DNA from: Paraescarpia echinospica
Lineage: Eukaryota; Annelida; Polychaeta; Sabellida; Siboglinidae
Length of the DNA: 64,000 bases
NCBI GenBank assembly: GCA_020002185.1
Contig: CM034532.1
Span: 45,279,506 to 45,343,505, forward strand
Reading direction: 5' to 3'
The notes beneath the pieces were generated by a model. That model was not told where the DNA came from. It saw only the letters and a program-made list of their open reading frames with translations, and ran no database searches. Position numbers and translations under genes: made by a program. Every line of letters begins with the position of its first letter. The first letter of the stretch is position 1. Shown in pieces: positions 54,478 to 64,000 of the stretch.

Positions 54478-56285
54478 GTTTTTATGCGTATGTTCGAAGC
54501 AAACAGAAAGTTCAAGATAAGGTCGGTCCTCTAGAAGATAGTGCTGGAAATATAATATCAGAGGGATTCTTAATGGCAGAAGACCTGAATGAGTACTTTA
54601 GTTCAGTGTTTATCAGGGAAGATATTAGTTCACTGCCAGTAGCAGAGGCTAAGTTCAAGGGGGCAGATTCAGACTATTTAGGACAATTAATTGTAACCCC
54701 GGAAATGGTAGCTAAGAAAATAAGGGCTATGAAGGATAATAAATCACCTGGAGTGGATGGTATTCCACCCAAACTACTATTGGAAATTGTAGAACAAATT
54801 AGCATACCGCTTGCAACAGTTTTCAACTGGTCATTAGAAGAGGGAGTGGTTCCTTTAGAATGGAAAGAAGCAAACATTATACCGTTATTCAAAAAAGGTT
54901 CAAGAAACAAGTCAAAGAACTATAGACCAGTGAGTTTAACATCAGTGATTTGTAAATTATTAGAAAGACTAATTAAAGATCACATGGTGGATTTTCTTGT
55001 TAAACAAAACTTGATAAACCCATCTCAACATGGTTTTTTTAAAGCGAGGTCATGCTTAACAAATATGTTATGTTTTTTGGAAGACATCACTAAGTGGGTA
55101 GATGAGGGATCACCAGTAGATATCGTCTACTTAGATTTTCAAAAAGCTTTCGACAAAGTACCACATCAAAGATTACTGCTTAAACTAAAGGCCCATGGCA
55201 TAGGAAATGGTATAATAAACTGGATAGAACAATGGCTGATTGACAGAAGACAACGTGTAATAGTTGATGGGGTGGCTTCAAACTGGAAATCGGTGTTGAG
55301 TGGGGTACCACAGGGATCAGTATTAGGACCTATATTATTCTTAATATATATCAACGATTTGGATGATGAAATAACAAGTAAGGTGTTGAAATTTGCGGAT
55401 GATACAAAAGTGTTTAGAAGGATTAAAAGTGATGGAGATAGACAGCATTTACAAGATGATCTTGACAGGTTGATCAAATGGTCTGAAAAGTGGCAAATGC
55501 TGTTCAATTTTGGGGAAATGTAAATGCCTCCACACAGGACATGGGAACGAAGAGGTAGAATATACAATGGGGGTACTGTACTAAATACTGAAAAAGAAAA
55601 GGACTTAGGGTTAACCATTAGTGCTGATATGAAGGTTTCAGAGCAGTGCGGAATTGCAGCTTCAAAAGGAAATCAAATCCTTGGATTAATTAGGCGAAAC
55701 ATAACGTATAAGGAAAAAGAGCTAATAATACCGCTGTACAAAACAATAGTTAGGCCTCATTTAGAATATTGTATTCAAGCGTGGAGGCCGTATCGCAGGA
55801 AGGACATAGATATGCTAGAAAGAGTGCAGAGGAGAGCACCTAAAATGATACCAAAACTGAGGGATCTTAGTTACGAAATACGCCTAAAAAAATGCGGTTT
55901 AACAACACTAGAGACCAGGAGACTGAGAGGAGATCAGATAGAAGTGTTTAAAATATTGAATGGTTATGAAAATATTGATAGAAATATGTTTTTGTTCAGT
56001 TAAGAAAGATAGAAAGACTAGAGAACATAAAGTTACATTAGTAAAGGAGCAGTGTAGATTAGACGTGAGAAAGTTCTCATTTTCACAAAGGACTGTGAAT
56101 GAATGGAACAGATTATCTGATGATTGTGTGGGTGCTAGTAGTGTGAATATGTTTAAAAATAAAATCGACACATACCTCAGAAGGGCTGGATATATGTAGA
56201 TGGGGTTGGACTCTCGATAAGCCAAAGGGCTTCCTTGTCCACCTGCCATCTAGAGTTAATTCTCTGGATGGCAATCTTGTTAAAA
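54478..56285 (+). mobile_element. 5'-truncated CR1-type LINE, sister of 32610-37505
   Basis: The copy starts at GTTTTTATGCGTATGTTCGA, matching 35738 onward, and ends at the same 3' terminus. The reverse transcriptase frame 54573-55523 is open through KFADDTKVFRRI, so copy 2 is better preserved in the palm than the longer copy. A frameshift near 55520 separates the C-terminal domain (55524-56003), and another lies near 56000. It lacks ORF1 and the endonuclease. Confidence 0.9.
54573..55523 (+). pseudogene. reverse transcriptase of the truncated CR1-type LINE
   Basis: The frame shows NKSPGVDGIPPKLLLEI, RPVSLTSVICKLLERLI, VYLDFQKAFDKVPHQRLLL, LSGVPQGSVLGPILFLIY and the catalytic FADD. The protein lacks its own endonuclease, so it cannot mobilise the element. 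Confidence 0.88.
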
Positions 56286-56289
56286 CTTT

Positions 56290-56650
56290 TTAAAATACTT
56301 GGCCTGACAGCCAATCATCGCCTCTACCCGGATCTGGGGTAAAGCTCCTTACCGGTAACATTGGCAGGGCTTTAATATCCCAGGCAGTAGTGAGGGGCCA
56401 AAGCTTCCATCTTACGGCGCCTGGGTAATCGAGGCTATAAATTGTAACATGATCCCACAGTGACGCCTCCTGGGGAATGACTGACAACTGAATGTGTACA
56501 CTGAAAAAGTAAATAACTGTAACTATTGTTGGTAGATCAGAGGCCAATTGTGCAAGGACCCGAAAGAACACACCACGGTTCGAGTGAACCTCAGCATCTC
56601 GGTCGGAGGAGACGCACCTACAATATATTCCAACGTTAGATACCTCTAAG
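56290..56650. repeat. interspersed repeat also at 24240-24860
   Basis: GCCTCTACCCGGAT and the block CATCTCGGTCGGAGGAGACG match the earlier cluster, the first in inverted and the second in direct orientation. Confidence 0.55.
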
Positions 56651-56731
56651 AGCATATAAAGAAAAAGAACTAATAATACCGCTGTATAAAACAATAGTCA
56701 GGCCTCATTTAGAATATTATATACAAGCGTA
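56650..56731 (+). mobile_element. 82-bp fragment of the CR1-type LINE
   Basis: The bases from AGCATATAAAGAAAAAGAAC to ATACAAGCG match 36922-37001, including TAGAATATTRTATACAAGCG. The fragment is internal to the LINE and is not at a 3' end, so it is probably a rearranged remnant. Confidence 0.85.
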
Positions 56732-56855
56732 CACCTACTTCACACACTTGTAGACCACCTTCACACACCAGTAGAGCACATTCGCACACAGGTAGACCAC
56801 CTTCGCACACATGTAGACCACCTTCGTACACGTGTAGACCACTTTCACACACGCA
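56728..56855. repeat. minisatellite, about 22-bp unit
   Basis: About five copies of GTAGACCACCTTCGCACACA with variants. Confidence 0.9.
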
Positions 56856-58504
56856 CAATATAGTACGATAGTCACTTGCCGTCTAGAGCAGAAATTACGT
56901 AGGGCTTAAGTGCGGTTTTCACGTGTTCATCGTGTAACGATAATTACGTCGGACGTGACTTCTTGTTTCGCGCTTGTCTATTCTCCATGCTGAACGACCG
57001 AGGACGAGGCAACTGGATGAGGCGACATGTTTTGTGGAAGAAATGGAGCGCCTTGTTGTTCGGTCACTAGAGGAGAACGAACCAACAGAAACATACGAAC
57101 TGTTGTAAGTGGGAGTGATAATTCACGCGTGTTCAACGGCGAAAATGTATGAACTTTCAATTCAACTGCCGTTGCTAGGATATTACGGCAACGCTGAACA
57201 GTTCCGACAACGAGCATAGCAAATTGCACAGTTTTCACTGTTGTATTTCACTGTGTGACTAGCATCACAATGATCCCCACAAAAGTAGTAACTGGTGTCA
57301 ATTTACTTTTACTGTTTATGGTTTTTTTTTTAATATTATTATAGGTTGGTTTTTCGATTATATGACGTCACTGTCGCGAAGGACTATGACTGTCACGCTA
57401 CGGTCACAGCGCTGACGCTGTATCCACATTGCAGGACTTCCGGTTGCCAATTTATTTAGTGCATACTTTATGTTCTCATTACTATAATATATAGAATATA
57501 ATAGCCCCGTTCTGGAAATGGGAAGAAGAATGAGCAAAAGGTATTTCTGTAATTGCTGTTGTGGCGACACCAGTACTTACATATTTTCTTATTTCTTTAG
57601 TTTAGTCTTAACTTATGTTTATTCTTCTCTATTGCTATGTTAATTGTATTATTGTTTTGTTTTGTTTTGTTTTGTTTTCATAGACGAAGCATGACCCGTA
57701 ACGTCAGTGGATATCTGCCATCGACTGGACCAAGGGTATATATAATTTTATGTAATTGCTGCCTCCATATCTACACTTACAGACTCTATTGTTTTAGTTT
57801 GTTAATTCGTAACTTATGCTTGTCTTTCAGATGATCTCACCATGGGGCCAGGTGGCTGACCTTTTCAAAATGTTATGTTTGCTTCTTTTGGATCGCATAA
57901 AGTGATTCAGTCGAGGGTGAGATCATCCATTCCCTGACGAGCGCCCGGTCCGTGTCCATGACGTCGAAGATTTGACGTCACAGACTGTGAATGAAGGGCT
58001 CGTTATGTGTTTGGTTTAGATCTAAACATACGCAACAACAACAACGGGACAGCGTCCACCAGTTGTGTCTTCGTTATCGGTGCTGTCGTGGCGAGGTATC
58101 ACGTGACAACTGCGCATGTTCGTGGATTGCGGCAGTCTTCGTGGTGAATCAGGAATACTTAGTTTGATTGAGTTGCCAATTGTCACTCCAGATATTATGT
58201 GTATACATTTGTTCAGTGTTCGGACACGTATGTACTACAAAAGGCACATGACAACAATTTAATTCTAATTTAATTTTGTTTTCTAGAGTTGATGTGATAC
58301 CGAGCTGCCTCCGTTGTTCTGATGCCGTTGAAATGTAACACTTTGTGTTTTAAATGACGACAGGCGGCAAGGTTGCGATAAGCGGCATTGTGACGACAGG
58401 CGGCCAGGTGACATGACAACAACAATAGGTCCGGCGTTTTGCGGCATGGCGACGGAGATACGCTGACAACCGACAAAGAGATAGGCCAGTGATTCGCAAC
58501 CGGT

Positions 58505-58707
58505 GTGATAAAGTTCCAAGTGTGTCACCGTACTTTCGTATTTAATTGCAAAGCAACCGTTAGGTATAATGAGAGAAACTTTCAAAACGAAGTGATGGTT
58601 CTGAGGAAGCGTCACCTTTCTATTCTAAACATCGATCTTACATTAACAAGGACTTCAGTAGTTACTTCAAGCGGTTGCACGAGCAGAACTTGAAAGTTCC
58701 CCCGTGA
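58505..58707 (+). pseudogene. conserved C-terminal ORF of the duplicated locus, copy C (frameshifted)
   Basis: The frame reads KFQVCHRTFVFNCKATVRYN, then ERNFQNEVMVLRKRH. It is interrupted by a small insertion near 58622 (CTATTCTAAAC against CTACTAAAC in copy A), after which SYINKDFSSYFKRLHEQN continues in another frame to a TGA at the conserved position. Confidence 0.5.
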
Positions 58708-59577
58708 ACATCTATATGACAGCGTGCTACAAGCCAGCTACAATGTCGCAAGATTAATGGGCAATTTGAAAAACCACACATTGCGAGGATGGACTAAAGT
58801 CGACAATGTGCCGTCAAATAAAAAAAAGTTGTACGTTCTTGTATTAAGTATATATTTCCCATATAATTAAATGGAGAGTTTCTGTTTATAGTTTTGTTCG
58901 ATTAATATATTCTCAAGACTACAATGAATATGTTGATGGTATAGGCCTACAATATCAGCCAATTGTGGGTGTTTACCTTAAATAAATGTATTATTCAATA
59001 ATAATAGTGTACGTCAAATACCTGGCTCTCTCCATGAGACTGCGTCCTGATCCACGACACGAACTCATCCAGTCTCATCTCGTCGACGCCTCCGCCCATG
59101 TCACTTACAATCTTCATAATCATATTCACTTCCGTCTTGCTCGCGCGCAGGTGCATAGCCAAATTCTCACATTCGTGCCGAGTTTATTTGCTAGGTGACG
59201 CAGTTCCTGTTCAGTTCTTCGTCGATATTCTGGATATATGCAGTGTGCGGTTTATTGAGAGTTACACTTGCAACAGTGACCGTTCTAGTTGTTTCCAGCG
59301 CTCGGCAACGTTATATTGACTGATTAGTGTGTATGTATTGTGGTTAGAATGTAATGGTATTGTGATGTTTCATTCAGCCTTCTTCAGAATAGCCAAACCG
59401 AGCTTTCTAGGCTGGCACTGGGGGTGGTCACTGCCAGGGTGGATATACATGTCTTCCTCAGTGCATAGTTCTTATATGTCCCAAAGTGAGACGAGACTGA
59501 CATTAACATGATGTCCAAGTCACGACGGTACACAGTCCCCAGTGTTGATAGCCCGTTTTTAAACCAAACATGCCATA

Positions 59578-59873
59578 CAGGGGCGTGTCCAGAGAGAGTA
59601 GTCTGGGGAGCACAAAAACCTCCACTGTCGGCCGAACCAAATTGGTGCCGAAAAGAGCTTTTCTCCGCTTGTCCGCAGTCGCCGCTCCACTAATTACATC
59701 CGAAGACGGGGGTGGGGGGGCATTGCTGCGCCGCCGTAAGCTTAGTCACGGGGGCACATTCAAAGGGGTCTGGGGGCACGGTCACGTAGGCCCATACAAA
59801 AAGGTATGTGAGCACACAAAATTCCAATTGTCTAGGGGGCGCATGCCCCCAGGCCCCCCTAGACACCCCTATG
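59578..59873. mobile_element. MITE, same family as 4239-4537
   Basis: The left end reads CAGGGGCGTGTCCAGAGA and the right end CTAGACACCCCTATG. The interior has CACAAAAACCTCCACTG and the G-rich GGGGGTGGGGGGG. It is the full-length counterpart of the partial copy at 22941-23083. Confidence 0.7.
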
Positions 59874-59881
59874 CCTTGCAT

Positions 59882-59960
59882 GCCCGGTCCGGGTTTTGAA
59901 CTCATGGCGCTGTCATATGCTACAGGCGGATGTGCTATAACCACTGACCACACTATCGCA
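59882..59960 (-). repeat. tRNA-like SINE segment
   Basis: The minus strand has GTGGTCAGTGGTTATAGC and, about 45 bases on, GAGTTCAAAACCCGG. It matches 23097-23170. Confidence 0.5.
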
Positions 59961-60990
59961 TTCAGTGATTATCAGGAGGACGACGCTGAGTAGGACCTAT
60001 ACATAAACCTACAGTTAAGATGATTGCGAAGTAAATATGTATGATGATATAATAAATCCCGTAAAACACTTCTACTACAATAAAACAATCCTCTGGAATC
60101 CGAGCTAAACAACGGCGAACGCATCTAAACAAACGGGTTAATAAGCGAGGTCGTATAAATATAGGTTTTAAGGGACGACACCATATTATTATTTATAACC
60201 TACTGACTCAGCGCTGACAGGGTGTGTGTTCAACAGAGATGAAACTTTTATAATATATCGCATGAAGTATTCAACCATAAAACATAGAGTGTACATATAT
60301 AATCGTTAGTCATTTCATTATCGCACTCTATAAAGCGCACATGCACACAACCACCAGGTATATATTCGTTTACCTTACCTTCGAATTTCAATAACAATCT
60401 CGCAGAAGAACATCCGTTGGTACTCCGATGTCGTCTCGCGGATAGTCTTTAATTGCCATCATTGTCCCTCTTGAGCATCTACACGTATAACCTTTGTGCA
60501 GCGAATAGTGTTCTATACCTGCCAACTCTTCCAGAATTTCCAAAAAGTCTCCCTAATATCCCGATCTCCTGGAATACGGGCAAATATTCGGATTGTCCCT
60601 TCAAACTTCCGATGTCATCATCCCAGGCAGCGCGACACCACGTATGGAAGACATGCTGAGACGTGTTGAACCGCTGTTCCGGCGAGAAATCTCCAACAGT
60701 ACCCGCCCGTCTTTCGATATCACGATCCGAGAGACAGCGCGACACGGGAAGCGTGCTGAATCGCTGGTGAATTCTCCCAGAATAAAAAAAGTTGGTGGTA
60801 TAGTATTAGTTAGGTAACACTTACGTATAAACAATGCATAAGGTAAAGCATAAAGAAAATAATATCCATCCTGATAGAGATAACAAAACATTTCTATTAG
60901 CGGTCGATACGTATTAATGACCTTTAATGTGCTGCGCAATTACATAATATGAAACTGCAATAATTTCAGCGTTATTTGGGACAAATCGGT

Positions 60991-62063
60991 CCAATTAAAG
61001 GGGCTCCCACAAGCCGCACGCCTGTCCCCTGGGACTAGGTGCCCCAGGCCAGCAAATAGTTGATTAGAGTTCGTGTTCTGGGGGCAGAGCGTTCCACTCA
61101 GTCTCAGACACGGATGATGCGGGGAAAAAAATACTACTATAATCAGTGCGTCATATTTATTGATTAAAACTGGAATCTATCCAAATCAATAGTAGTGTAT
61201 TCTTTCTTTATAATATTCACGAACAGCTACCGAAAGACAAAATTAATTCCAATCCGAATTTCACAAAATTGGCGTTCTTGAAACGGTGTAAAAAGATTAT
61301 TGCTTACGAACAAGCCTGCAGAGGGCGTAACCAGTAATGCGTTCAAAATGGCTGCGGGCGGCAGATGCCGACTTGGAAAAACGTAAACATAACAACACTG
61401 GGTATGTATGCCTCATAATAACATCACTTAGCAAACTAAAACACACGTGTTTAGGTTCTATCCATACATTGTTGCTATAATTTAATCACACTAGCTAGGT
61501 AATATAGCAAAACCACGCACGGCGTCATCAGAATTTATGGACCCGGTATGCGTCGTTGTCAGCCAAGCAACGGGATTCAACATGTTTTGCTTTTGGCGAA
61601 CAAACCCGCGCAGTTTGTTCTGCCTTAACTTCGCCTCTACGCAATGGCTGTGATATTGTAGACAATGAACAATGACAGTAATCCATGACCAGTTATCTAG
61701 CTGTAGACTGATATGTTTACAAACTATGGCTGCCGCTATGCTAGGTACATTACAAAAAAATTCAAAATTGATATATAATAATTTAATCACTTCTATGTGA
61801 TAGTGTATGCTATGTAGTTTACATCCCTTTTTGAAATTTTGAATTATCTCTATTATTAACAAAGTAAATCCACTTTTTAGTGTCTGAAAAAAGGGTCATT
61901 GTGTCTATAGGATTCATGTCCATTTCTTGTGATCTGGAGTTTGTGCAGACCGTGCTGCCACCATGTGGCACTGAATATAGGCAAAACATTACATAATCTG
62001 TATATTGTAAGATATTGAAGTAAAGTAAAATGTTATGACCCAAAAATGTTGACCTTGTACTGT
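60991..62063. other. no recognisable gene
   Basis: The region contains CAAAATGGCTGCGGGCGG near 61347 and a few short frames on the minus strand, none with a recognised motif. Confidence 0.45.
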
Positions 62064-62705
62064 GACCTTGACATGACCTAGTTATTTGACCTTTAATGAC
62101 CGTTGACCTATATATGTTGACAAGTGACCTAATTAAATGATTATGTGTGACACATGGGCTTGGTATGTTTATAAAGTGTTGGAATGGAACATTTATGTAC
62201 ACATTGACTATAAAGTAGCATATTAATTAAAGCATGAACAATAGTGAGGTAACTTGTTTTTAAAAATTACCTTTGACCTAATTGCATGTATGAATGTGCA
62301 ATTTATTTTAAACTAATAATTATGGTATGTTGTGCTAGCAAATTAAAAGTAACTAAATGTTTACCCTTGACCATAATAGCATATGACCTTGATACGACCT
62401 AGATAATTGGTCTTGAATGAGCACCAATTTAATTATGTTGACAAATTACTTACTTAAATTATTTAGTGTAACACATGGACTTAGTAACTTTATAAATCCT
62501 TATAATTTATCACATCTACATATTAACCATAATTTTTGGGATAAAATGGCATATTAAAGTGTGAACCATTAATGATTAATTTATTTAAACAAATTGACCT
62601 CTAACCATGTTGTCTATATTATTAATGTCCAATTTATTTTTACTTAATAATTATGGTATGTTGATCAAAATGAAAGTTCAACTACTAACTGTTGACCATT
62701 GGGCA
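62064..62705. repeat. ancient tandem duplication, period 321 bp
   Basis: GACCTTGACATGACCTAG (62064) and GACCTTGATACGACCTAG (62385) open two copies that share, in order, TATGTTGACAA, TGTRACACATGG, TAACTTTATAAA-like, GCATATTAA, CAATTTATTT, and TAATAATTATGGTATGTTG. Identity is modest. Confidence 0.7.
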
Positions 62706-63055
62706 TTATTTGACTTGTTTGTAAACATTGAGGTGTCCCTGACACAACCATTGTTGTGAAGAAACACAACAGCATTGCTTGAATTTAACATAATTTATTA
62801 TGCATTCCAAGATCTGTATAATTTCCTGTATAGTTCAATGTCATGAAATGTTCACAGTACAATGCAAAGGTCAGTACTACAATGATATTTAATTGTTTTG
62901 TTCATTAATGTCTCACACGTCAACATGAAGTAATGTTAACATGTTGTTCACAGTATGCAGCCGACAAGTAGACATTGAAAACAACTGAAACAGCAGAAGT
63001 ACAAGAACTAGTCAGCTTCACTGCACATACAGGAAACTATAGGAGGAACAGAGTA

Positions 63056-63305
63056 CATTGTCGACTAGTGTAGATATAATCGGTTCACTGTTTCATATAT
63101 CCATGCAAGTGAAGTGTACCAATGTTCACAGGACACTGTTGGTCGAGTGTAGATAAAATCCGTTCAATGCATCACACAGCAATGCAAGCGAAGTGTACCA
63201 ATGTTCACAGGACACTGTTGGTCGAGTGTAGATAAAATCCGTTCAATGCATCACACAGCAATGCAAGTGAAGTGTACCAATGTTCACAGGACACTGTTGG
63301 TGCAG
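63056..63305. repeat. tandem repeat, 79-bp unit, three copies
   Basis: The unit contains GAAGTGTACCAATGTTCACA, GGACACTGTTGGTCGAGTGT and AATCCGTTCAATGCATCACA. The last two full copies are nearly identical; the first is diverged. Confidence 0.9.
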
Positions 63306-64000
63306 CAGAATCCTTTAACATGAAATAGAGGAAAACTGTATTAATGTATGTGTGTGATACAAATTAATGCAGTACCACTAGTGTTAATAAACATAAGAGT
63401 GTATTCCAAAAATAAAATAATTAAATTGGGGTCACTGGACTTTGTTTTTGTGTAAGTAATCTTACACTAAAAATTATTAAGACAACTATTAAAAAGCTGG
63501 CATTGAGTACTGTTGTATTACAATAATTAAAATATCATGGCAACATTTTAATTACTATTTCTTATTTTAAACAATAATAAATGTTAAATTAAATGGACAC
63601 AATTACAAAATGGCTGATGGCACTGGATTTAATATTAAATGTTTTAATCTTGCAGTAGGTGGTAATTTCAAAGATTCCAAGATGGAGTCAAACCCATTGA
63701 TCCTAGCCCATCCCTCACAACAGCCAATTACGTGGCAGGTCAGTGCCCACGTGGCACAAGTAACCCAATCACGATCACGTTTCCATTTAAATGTCAGGTA
63801 TATGCAATAATACATTTTTGCCTGCCGTGCCTGGCCTTAAATTAGAAAACTAATATTTTCACAGTTATTTGGAAAAATAATGAATACCATGCAACACTTA
63901 CATATCAATAGTTACTTTTGTGCACAGAACATGTTAGGATTTAGGTGCAAACAGTTTGGATTGCGTGGATGTTGCATCGTAGGAAATGGCGTGATCAACA
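63306..64000. other. no recognisable gene
   Basis: The region is AT-rich. A GC-richer patch near 63690-63785 has CCAAT boxes and ACGTGG motifs (CAGCCAATTACGTGGCAGG, GCCCACGTGGCAC) and could be promoter-like. A 66-codon frame across it is not supported. Confidence 0.4.

Larger units (their letters stand above)
56863..60990 (+). repeat. duplicated locus, copy C
   Basis: The 5' part (56863-57960) matches copy B and the later part (57990-60990) matches copy A, so the copy links both and gives the original order. It carries a (TTTTG)n run at about 57655-57680. The start codon of the signal-like exon is ATA (58028-58030), and the exon 2 frame is shifted by a deletion in ATGGCGAC(A)GGAGA near 58445. 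Confidence 0.75.

Noticed and set aside
63610..63810. 66-codon frame starting with ATG near the right edge
   Set aside because: It has no recognised motif and a frame of equal length lies on the opposite strand.

Overview
This is a stretch of metazoan genomic DNA, most likely from a marine invertebrate. The evidence is eukaryotic splice signals, TATA and poly(A) signals, long microsatellites, and a mixture of BEL/Pao, CR1-type, RTE-type, Academ-like and TTAA-site transposons. The exact phylum cannot be fixed from sequence alone. No intact, clearly functional host gene is visible. The window is a transposon graveyard with unusually legible nesting, plus one kelch-type pseudogene and three diverged copies of a locally duplicated multi-exon locus.

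Layout. Bases 1-160 are an assembly gap. Bases 161-242 and 12764-20033 are one large palindromic element (axis near 17748). Its left arm carries a C2H2 zinc-finger ORF and a second zinc-finger gene that ends in a conserved basic domain with a TATA box and poly(A) signal. Its right arm is an inverted copy with a 2.8-kb internal deletion that fuses the two genes. A 12.5-kb insertion (243-12763) with TTAA target duplications splits the left arm, and the unoccupied site survives in the right arm. That insertion itself contains a complete 6.8-kb BEL/Pao retrotransposon (5224-12020).

The next part holds copy A of the duplicated locus (21055-24180), duplicated first exons and the body of a kelch/BTB pseudogene (24.9-28.5 kb), an RTE-type LINE on the minus strand (28.8-31.4 kb), a CR1-type LINE whose ORF1 carries an SGNH esterase domain (32.6-37.5 kb), and a palindromic MITE at 38.9 kb.

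Copy B of the duplicated locus (39720-42404 and 51642-52060) is cut inside an exon by a second nested stack. An Academ-like DNA transposon (42405-51641) contains a TTAA-site foldback element with tRNA-like sequences in both arms (42446-48577), which in turn contains a LINE with a 2A-like peptide motif (about 42995-47178). A 5'-truncated sister of the CR1 LINE lies at 54478-56285, copy C of the locus at 56863-60990, and the last 3 kb holds two tandem-repeat tracts but no recognised gene.

The genes do not form a pathway. The value of the window is stratigraphic: two independent three- or four-level insertion stacks with target duplications, and in two cases an empty or unsplit homologous copy in the same window, allow the order of events to be read directly.
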